Below the pieces are notes generated by a model that ran no database searches, was not told the DNA's origin, and saw only the letters and a program-made list of their open reading frames with translations. The translations under genes and the position numbers were made by a program. Positions 56,320 to 64,000 of a stretch of 64,000 nt of DNA are shown piece after piece. Origin of the DNA: Diorhabda sublineata (taxonomy: Eukaryota > Arthropoda > Insecta > Coleoptera > Chrysomelidae); the NCBI RefSeq assembly GCF_026230105.1, contig NC_079477.1, positions 6,639,001 through 6,703,000 on the forward strand, in the 5' to 3' direction. Each line of letters starts with the position of its first letter. Position 1 is the first letter of the stretch.

Positions 56320-56580
56320 TCTTTTTTGATTTCTTCTATTAATGAAATGAATATTTTTGATTCAGATTTACGACATTCTGCTCGCCATGTATATTCTATG
56401 ATACTGTCCTCCCAATCTTCTGAAGGTACATGCCTATCGCAAAAGAATGCTCTAAGAGCTGGTCTCAATTATTTGGCTATCAGAAACAAATCTTTCTTTG
56501 TGTTTGACCCACTCATGAGTGTAGCCTTCATTGCTGAGTCATCGATAGGCTAGCCAGCCATTTGTATGAATTATGCTTCC
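56320..56580 (-). pseudogene. Merlin transposase C-terminal fragment
   Basis: Minus strand from 56575, frames combined: GSIIHTNGWLAYR-LSNEGYT, HEWVKHKERFVSDSQIIETS, then HSFAIGMYLQKIGR, SIIEYTWRAECRKSESKIFI and SLIEEIKKDF. Merlin (IS1016-like DDE) proteins carry GSxIHSDxWxAYxxLxxxGYxHxxVNHSxxFVxxxxxxHTQxIExxWxxxKxxL and then YLxEFMWRxxxxxxxFxxLLxxI, so order and spacing fit. The last acidic residue (IExxW) is displaced by a frameshift. The N-terminal two thirds are deleted. Confidence 0.78.
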
Positions 56581-56723
56581 TGAAACGACGTTCTTTTTGT
56601 TATAAAAATGATGCATTTGTATACTTTTATCACAGAAAATTTTCTTCGCTTGCGTGAATCATCATGACTTTTCACACACAGATAGATCTTGATGATATCT
56701 ATCGAATAAAGTTATCCATGGTT

Positions 56724-57794
56724 CAACTAAATGTTTCCACATGAAATAGATATGATAAATCTATTTCTCGTATCATTGATAGTCTATCGAGTTTTATGAT
56801 GATCGTCGTGAGATGGCTTATCATACACTTACCAAAATTATTTGGTAAGCTAAGACTTTTAAATTTGTCAACATATATTAAGGGATAATTAAAAAAAGTC
56901 CAAGTATATAAACTAGGGTAAATATACAGAAAATCGAATTTTAATTACAATTACAATATAATTCACTGCATTTCAATGATTAGATTCGTGAATACCATCA
57001 TGGAGATATCGCTTATTTACAGATATTGTGGTTTAGATACACACAATTTGAAATTTAATTAATCTAGGACTGTATCGAAAAAAATCAGGTATCAATAAAA
57101 CCTCTTCCTGTTATATTTTTTGTGGTGAATGTGAGTCGAAAGTTGTTTCAAGTTAGGACTTCCGACAGTAGCTGGATATTCTACAAAGTAAACAAAGAAA
57201 TGTTATTGTTTACATTTTTAAGTGCACGTATATAAACATTGTAATAACTTAAACCGAAATTCATCAGTTCGCTTGGCCAAGAATGACACTTCAAAAGAGT
57301 TTCAGTTCATCTAATGCCTCTATAAGTATAGTTCTTCTAATATCAATTGCCCAAGACAGTGCGAGGAACAATAAATAAAAAATAGGAACAATAAGTATAA
57401 AATTCGATACATCTAACAAACCGTCAGTCCACTTGGACTCATCATCTCCACTGTTTACCAATGAAAACATCGAATCGTAAATATAAATGCAATTCTATTG
57501 GCCGAAGCTGTCGGAAGGCGTATGTACACAAATTCTTTGAAATGGCCACCTTTTAAGGGTGATACCTCGGAAAGGGATGGGCTGAGGAAATTTTGTTATA
57601 GAAAAAACCCATCTTAATTTCATACGAGCAATTACCTTTTGAATTTTGTCGCATAAATTTGAAAACACTAGAGTTTGGCATCCTCAAAATATCCGATCAG
57701 TTGGACTGCTAGCGACCTATGTCTGGATTGACAAATTTGACCTGGACTTTAAAGTATGTGCGTAAATAGAAATAGTAACATTTTTCTTCCTAAA
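56724..57794. other. AT-rich stretch, no gene recognised
   Basis: A dispersed repeat segment at 57327-57350 is shared with 49772-49795. No gene. Confidence 0.5.
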
Positions 57795-58390
57795 TTTTGT
57801 AATTCCAGTGGAATCACGGCAACGCAATCATTAAAAATGTTACAGGAAAGATTGGGTAGACTACTTCATCGTAAGCACAAATATTTGAGTGGCACAAAGC
57901 CACTTGAGATTTGCCCATCAGCTTGTTAACGACGGTAACATAAAAAAAACTAAGAAAATGGTATTCGAAAATCATCGTATCGGCATTCGAGAGATAGCAG
58001 AGGCTCTTAACGTCTCTTATGGATCTACTCAACCAGATTTCTGAGCAAAGAATTCATGGATGTTTCACCACGATAACGCGTCTTTCCAGCATGATTTTTT
58101 GACTAAAGACGAAACGAGTCATGGCTCAGCCACCATATTCGCCTAATTTGGCGCTCTTTCACTTCCTCTCTATACTCAAAAATCTGCTTCGGGGAACCTT
58201 GATATGAGTTCATGATTAGCTATAAAAAGTAATTGGCTCAAGTTACCGAAGGCAATTCCAGCTGAGGCTTACAACAAGTGTATAGACAATTTGTATAAGC
58301 TTTGACATTCTTGTTTGGCTCCAAAGGAGGTTACTTTCAGGACGATAAAATGTTTATTTGTTGGTCATTCCGGGTTAAATTTGATCTAAT
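57795..58390 (+). pseudogene. mariner relic, catalytic centre deleted
   Basis: The plus strand reads SLKMLQERLGRLLHRKHKYL (KMLQExxGxxxLSRTQxYEW, first helix-turn-helix), then KMVFENHRIGIREIAEALNV and SYGSTQ (linker and second helix-turn-helix). A deletion jumps to FMDVSPR--RVFPA (WxLHHDNAPAH, second Asp degraded), TKRVMAQPPYSPNLALFHFL (PPYSPDLAPCDFFLF, with the last Asp changed to a Phe/His-containing string), ILKNLLRGTL, IPAEAYNKCIDNLYKL and SGGYFQDDK. The 3' terminus near CATTCCGGGTTAAATTTGAT (58364-58383) looks like a mariner end. The first Asp region is missing. Confidence 0.85.
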
Positions 58391-59717
58391 GAAAAATCAT
58401 ATAATACGCATATTACAAGGTTCGAATTAAAATGCTCAGGTGGCGAATAGGGAAATGTCATTGGGACTTACTGAACTAATTCTAAACTCCATAAAAGTGA
58501 TTGTGCTAAATCGACAAAAATATACAAAGAAATGGTCAAACTTCTTTGCCAAAAAACTCGGTTATGTTGCTTGATCCGACAACAATATTAGTTTGACGTT
58601 AATTTAGCAGTAGCAATAACTTCTAAAAAAATTGTCTTAATAATAATTTGAACTAATCATGTCATCTCATTTCGCAATCTGGCCGTACTAAATGAAAAAA
58701 ATTATTTTGCTTTTCATCGTAACGATGACTGTTGATATTCTAAGAGTCAGCAACAAATTATATAACCGGAAATCAGATGAGTTGAAGTTATTCGAATGTC
58801 TCCTTGTGTTTTCACATTCGAATAAACAGAATTTTTGATTTTTTAAAGTTAAAATTCCAAAGACGATAGACAATCACAATCAATTCTTTTATTTTTATTT
58901 TCATTACCTTTAGTAGCCAACAAACCTATTGATACTAGCTGAATCAGACATTTACTTATAAATCTTACATATTCGTTACTTAATTTTCTTATTACATTCA
59001 CTTCTTTACGCCATTAAAATGCTCGACCATGAGAGAAAAAGTGATTATTCTTCATTGACATAGAGTTTTTTTTAAAATCAAGTGCAAGTGCTTGTTTCCT
59101 TCTCTGATACTTTGATGTTGTAGGAACATCATTTGAGTTGAAGTCGTTGAGAAATATTTTCATCAATTTGCGTTGATACAGATTTTGTAAATCGATTATT
59201 TTGATATCAACTGTGATTGATGAGATAACAAATAAACTTCATATTTATCGTGAAAAAAAGTGCTAACAAATTGTCTTCTTCATTTTTCATATGTTTTGAA
59301 ATTGAATATGTCTGTCTCCTTTATGATGACAGGAAATAAAGCAAAAAATTATCGCTAAATTAAGTGATTGTTAAATATAAAAGCAATTTAAAAAAACGCT
59401 AATTAAAAAGAACCTCTATACATTTATTCATTCATTTGTTGGACATAAAATGAACCAAAGAACGTTTCTTATTCTTTCACCATAAGAAAGTGTGTATTTC
59501 AAAGGCAATGAACTCTAAGTCTACTTTAACGCAATAAAAAATCAATGGTTGAATACAGTGTTATTCATAATCTAGGCGCTAGTTTTTCAAATATTATTGT
59601 TTATTTTCACAAGTAAATATTATAATTGAGGCTATAAGTGTTATATCGCAATAACCCAAAAAAATGGAGTAGTTTACAAAATCCTAATCGTTACGTCAAT
59701 ATACAGCAAAATGGATC
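58391..59717. other. AT-rich stretch, no gene recognised
   Basis: No motif. Confidence 0.5.
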
Positions 59718-60882
59718 AATCCACTTTCGCGGTCCCTTCGTTTTTTGGATCTAGAAAATCGAAAAATCCTCCAATTTCGATGAAGTTTTTTTTAAATTTT
59801 CTTTTACAGCTGATTTATGAAAAAAATATATGGCAAATATCTCACCTGGAGATTTCATATTTCATTAAATGTGATCATAAACGCACAATCTCGCATATAA
59901 TCGTTCATAACTTTTTTGCAAAGCATCAAACGAGGTTCATATATTTTTAATCTTCACAAAAAAAATTGAAAAATGTTTGTTTATTCATTTTTTATCTCAC
60001 TTAAAGATTTCATAAGGTTCTCTGACTTTAAATGTTATCATAAATGCACTTCTTAAGATATAATCGATTGAGAAATACAAATAAACGAATATTTTGAAAA
60101 AGAAAAATCACATAACGTTTATTTATTAATTTTTTACAAAATCAAGTTTAATCGTTAATAATGGTACATAAAATTTATGTACATAGTCAAATTATACTTA
60201 TTTCTTTGGTCTACACAAAAAAATGATTATTTACAAAGAAAATTATGTAACTGATTCTTGATGTAACTATTTATCACTTTATTTGTATTTTAAACAAAAA
60301 ATAAATGAAATCTTCAATTAATGATCTTAAAATGACAAAAATAAAGAAAATTAACTGTGTATTACATTAAAAAAAATTATATTTGAAAAAATTTTGTAAT
60401 GAAATAAAAAAATTATGCAATAAAGATAAACATAAATTCTGCAATATATCCTAGCATATTCTCCTCCTTGCACCGAATCTTGGAATCTTTGAACCCTGAA
60501 ATATTCATAAACAAGTTGATAAATTGTAAAGAACAGTAAGTACATAAATTTTTGTTCCAAAAAATCCAGAAATAATACTTGAAATCATTTTTAATTGTAC
60601 AAACATGATAAATCAACATTTTTGTATAATTTGTTTTTCGATGTGTTCGTTTTTTGTGTAGATTATGAAAAAAAAAACAGCTTCATTTGATTATTTGGAA
60701 AAAAGTTAACAACAATTATACGTAAATGAGTGCATTTTCATGAACGTTTAAAGTCCTGAAACCAATTTTTTTTTGTAAATCCGCCGCAAAAAGGAAGATT
60801 TAAAGAAAAATTCATCGGAGCCGGATGATTTTTCGATTTTCTAGAACCAAAAAACGAGGGAACGTCAGAAGTATAAATTACC
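59718..60882. mobile_element. long-inverted-repeat element, copy 2
   Basis: The left arm (CACTTTCGCGGTCCCTTCG, 59722-59740; then TTTTTTGGATCTAGAAAATC, GAAAAATCCTCCAATTTCGA) and the reverse complement of the right arm (60740-60882) correspond to both arms of copy 1 at 31166-32741. The right half, reversed, follows the left half of copy 1 for about 400 bp (GGTTTCAGGACTTTAAACGT, CAAATGAAGCTGTT, CACAAAAAACGAACACATCG). Diverged internal modules of the form CTTTAAATGTTATCATAAAT / GATCATAAACGCAC, each followed by ATATAATCG, recur at 59863, 60023 and, inverted, 60710-60760. A hairpin GTACATAA-AAT-TTATGTAC lies at about 60164-60182. No coding sequence or array is present here. Confidence 0.7.
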
Positions 60883-63254
60883 ACAGTGAACCAAACTCAG
60901 TAAGTCCGATAATTTGATGACGGTTTATTTATTGCTCATTTTTTGTGAATTATTCTCACATAACAAGATATCAGACACAAAGTGAGGTAACCTTAAATTA
61001 TTCAGAATCATTCTGCCTTGATAAAATATATCTCTTATAGTTAGAAAAGACATGGGATCTACTGTCTTATTTATGTAGGATGGAATTCTTGTCTATAGCA
61101 GCATTTTGAATATTTCGTTAAATCGAAATCTGATCAGTGTAGAAGTTGAATCATGACATAAAGGTCTTTTATAAAATAAACAAAGAAGCTATAATACTAT
61201 ATCCATAATGCGACAAAGAAATCATTCTTCATGATCATTGAAAAACCAATAAAGAATAAACCATCCAAGTAAAAATATATTTGGGACAGCTTCCTTTCCA
61301 TTGCCAAGAAATTATATATCAAAATCGAATGATTATTTATAATTTATTAACTTATTTTATACATATAACGGGATATGATGAATTATTATTTTATTATTAC
61401 ACAGATTGAGTCGCAAATAAAATGAAATGTAAACGAAGCAAGGTTTTACAATTTTAATTATATTACAAAAAAAATCATGTTGATTAGTTATTAATAAAAA
61501 ACCGTCAACCAGAGGAAAACTCATCTCGTTTGAGTGGAAATCAATCGTAAAACTATGGGCTACTATCCTATACAACACTTCTATCTAGTTTATAAAGCAT
61601 ACTAAAGTGTATCGTATGAACGAATTGTTATGGATTAATTCAATTGAACGAGGTATGTATGAAAAGTTCGGTGAATGGTCCGATATCTGAAGTGTAACAC
61701 GCGCACGCTCTTGCTCATGATGATTCAGAGACAAGTCAAGAAACGGCACCTATCAGCAAGCCACGTTGCTGTCTTAAGAAAACCCTCTACAGCCAGTACA
61801 GCCACAATGCATTGAGCAACGATAAGGGAACTACTAAGGACGAGCCATGGTCATATCGGCCGTAAAGAACTAGAACATCAGACTTGATTAAGCTAATATA
61901 TGATTGATGGTATAGGAATTGGGCATTGAGTAGGATACGATCTAACCCACCTACTATTAGCGAAGATTTGGGCATAATGTAAAGAGTACGAGGTGTGTTC
62001 TTGCGCAGCCGGATAGCCACAGCAAATGAGAGGCCTTTCTCACTATCAACCATATTGTTCTTCTGGCCAATCAATTCAATGCGGGAATTTGAATCTTTTT
62101 GTTTTAAAATTATTATGAACGAAACGTTGAGCAGCGAATATGATATAAAACTATGGAAAATTAATTTAGCATATGGTAAATTGGGCTTGGTTAAACGTTA
62201 TTTTTTTTACTGTGACTCTTGTGATTAGAACCAGGGTTGAAAGTGAATCAAAATTAAATTCTATTAAATATACTGTGGATTTAGTACATTTAGTTAGTAC
62301 ACTGCTCGTTGACTCATCTACACTGATTGCAGATGAATGATTTTCTTTGTTACTGTTTTTTCGATTTCTCTTGTGAGATTCAACATACGTGTCATCACAA
62401 TAAGAGTGAGAACTTTACCTGGATCTTTCACTGTAAGATATAAACAGTTTTTACACATACTTGTATTAGGGAGCTACTTACAAATATTTTATAGTGATAC
62501 AGCATTTCTGCTTATTTTTTTTACACTCGTTGAATTTTCACTGGTAGATAGATTTTCAGTTGGCATCTGCATCTTTGGAGAACACATAGATATTTATATC
62601 TCCACTGATAATCAAGTGCTCGGGCTTTTGCACGTAGCAACTTTTTTTAAAATGATTCGAGCATATTCTCGCTATTCAAACAAGAAATATTTGATTAATA
62701 TTAAATCAACCAAAAAATATCGGATAAACTTGTAAACATTTATCGTGATGGAGGTTAAGTTGTCTTTCTCCACAAACTTTTTTCCGTTCGTTAAGTAATT
62801 TAATATCTTTTGTAGGAAATCTATGGAAACTAATATCTTTACCTCTACAATTCGTATTGTTATTTGTACATGAAGGTACAGAACAAGAACAATAACTACT
62901 CTATACACTCAATGTAAATAAATATGAATCAGTGAGATGGTGACAACCAATATGGCAGGTATTCGATAAGGTCTGGACTACTATACAAAATCAGGAAAAA
63001 CCTCCCGCACAACCTTTTTCAAATTCAAAAATCCTATCTGCAGAAAAGTCAAAATCCACGATTACATCACCACTACATCCAAATATGTCGGGAGTTCCTC
63101 ATGCCCCACATGCTATCAGTCGATAGTCAAACGGATGGAAGCAGCTGGAGATTTTATTACCGTGTATAACCGGGATCCATTCATTCTATTAACCATCATC
63201 ATATTAGATCAGACCTGCTGCTACCGACTTCCAAGTGACAATCAATGGATTAGC
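60883..63254. other. AT-rich stretch, no gene recognised
   Basis: The 132-codon frame at 62337-62735 is the second longest in the window but has no motif and an F/I/Y/L-rich composition typical of chance frames. Bases 61700-61980 and 62935-63250 are GC-richer and unassigned; the latter adjoins the mariner relic. Confidence 0.45.
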
Positions 63255-63690
63255 ATTCACCGGCTTCCCCGCGACTCAAAAAGGATCGCTGTCAAAAGTA
63301 CAAGGTCAAGACAATGTTGATCGCTTTTTTCGATAATGATGGAATCATCAATTGCGTTATTGCGAGATTTTCGAGTTTACAAACGGTTGCTATGACGCAA
63401 AAGGGCGTGTTCCGCAATAGTTGAACAAGATTGAGCGGTGGGTTCTATTGCACGATAACGCGCCTCCTCACTCTGCAATATGCCTGTGCCAATCTTAGCG
63501 TAACTGTTCTCAATCGTACAACTGAGGCTTGCGGAATTTTTCTGTTTTCAGTTTCCTGAATATTTATAAACATTGTCGAAAGTGAGCTGTGTAAAATGGC
63601 GATTACTTTGAAGGACAATAAAAGTAATTTATTTGTATTTTCTATTTCTTAATACTATTCACCGAATTTTTTAGACACACGTCGTATATA
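63255..63690 (+). pseudogene. mariner relic, catalytic and 3' part
   Basis: The plus strand reads YKVKTMLIAFFDNDGIINCV and IARF, the segment SRVKxMLxxFFDxxGxxHxE that follows the first Asp. In the next frame EQD-RWVLLHDNAPPHSAI carries the second Asp (GRWVLHHDNAPxHxAI). The PPYSPDLAP block is missing. NGDYFEGQ is the usual C-terminus (GDYFEGD). The sequence AATTTTTTAGACACACGTCG (63666-63685) resembles a mariner 3' end. Upstream half absent. Confidence 0.75.
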
Positions 63691-64000
63691 TAACGATAGT
63701 TTATCCAGGGCTTGATTTGGTCCTTGCACTGTCATTTCCGCATTTGTACTTAAACAGGAATAGACAATTTAAAATGAACATGTATATATTTTCTCGACAA
63801 TTTTCTAGTCGTAACTATATTTTAAAACGCGTTTTCATGGTTTATTACATTATTATCTTTTAATTGTAATTTAAAACTCAGGAAATAACATAATCATAGC
63901 TACTGAATTTCCGGAAGCGGTTATGCGAAACGATCGTCATTTAAAAATAACTATTACCTATGATCATAGTCGAGGACAAGTCAGTCCTCTTGAAAATAAT
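63691..64000. other. AT-rich end of window
   Basis: Nothing recognised. Confidence 0.5.

Larger units (their letters stand above)
56037..56723 (-). mobile_element. Merlin element with about 122-bp terminal inverted repeats
   Basis: The left terminus, AACCATCGATAACTTTGGCC (56037), and the inverse of the right terminus, AACCATGGATAACTTTATTC (ending 56723), continue with CGATAGAT-TCATCAAGATCT, TGTGTGTGAAAAGTCATGAT and GATT-ACGCA. They stay alignable out to AAATGCATCATTTT, giving inverted repeats of about 122 bp. The interior carries a Merlin transposase C-terminus on the minus strand. Merlin elements usually leave 8-9 bp duplications; none can be read here, so exact ends may be a few bases off. 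687 bp in all, non-autonomous. Confidence 0.82.

Noticed and set aside
62337..62735. 132-codon open frame
   Set aside because: No domain, and F/I/Y/L-rich composition expected from AT-rich random sequence. No supporting context.

Overview
The window looks like intergenic DNA from an insect nuclear genome. It is strongly AT-rich and has no operons, no RNA genes I can identify and no convincing host exon. It carries an array of the insect telomere-type motif (TTAGG, alternating here with TTGGG). A beetle or hemipteran genome is plausible from the mix of mobile elements, but the species cannot be fixed from sequence alone. Nearly every recognisable coding trace is a broken transposable-element gene, and none is intact. 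Most open frames of 60-130 codons are chance openings in AT-rich DNA or pieces of these relics.

Layout. 1-7.3 kb: mariner relic, possible hAT end, two LINE fragments, DDE-transposase relic. 8.3-17.3 kb: Harbinger fragment inside a 21-bp inverted repeat, Tc1 relic, Jockey/CR1-type reverse transcriptase, a well-delimited PIF/Harbinger deletion derivative (13290-14043), a possible tRNA-Val SINE, another DDE relic, a LINE with a (GAA)n tail, and a Penelope-type ribozyme-like motif. 18.4-25.5 kb: LINE RNase H end, an inverted repeat pair, an old nearly full-length Tc1, a Tc3-like relic, an (AAT)n tract, and a delimited 868-bp Tc1 derivative. 26.7-30.6 kb: imperfect palindrome, R1-type LINE end, and an hAT-like relic next to an internally deleted transposon. 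31.1-32.75 kb: a long-inverted-repeat element whose interior holds about 50 copies of TTGGGTTAGG, interrupted by a poly(A)-ended R1-like LINE fragment. 33.7-37.7 kb: three LINE 3' fragments and a delimited 874-bp mariner. 39.8-50.5 kb: LINE ends, a second ribozyme-like motif, piggyBac, a mariner carrying a smaller insertion, a long pseudogene of a multicopy protein I cannot classify, and another LINE. 52-58.4 kb: two mariners in opposite orientation, a Merlin element with about 122-bp terminal repeats, and another mariner. 59.7-60.9 kb: a second copy of the long-inverted-repeat family. 63.2-63.7 kb: mariner 3' end.

There is no shared pathway here. The elements have accumulated by insertion, internal deletion and nesting. 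Inverted-repeat ends can be placed on several: Harbinger 13290, Tc1 24619, mariner 36788, Merlin 56037, the two long-inverted-repeat copies, and an IR-bounded Harbinger fragment at 8355. Target-site duplications are visible only for the Harbinger (TTA) and the Tc1 (TA). The parts least explained by known families are the long-inverted-repeat family with its telomere-like array, the R1-like piece inside that array, and the hairpin motifs with a hammerhead-like core.
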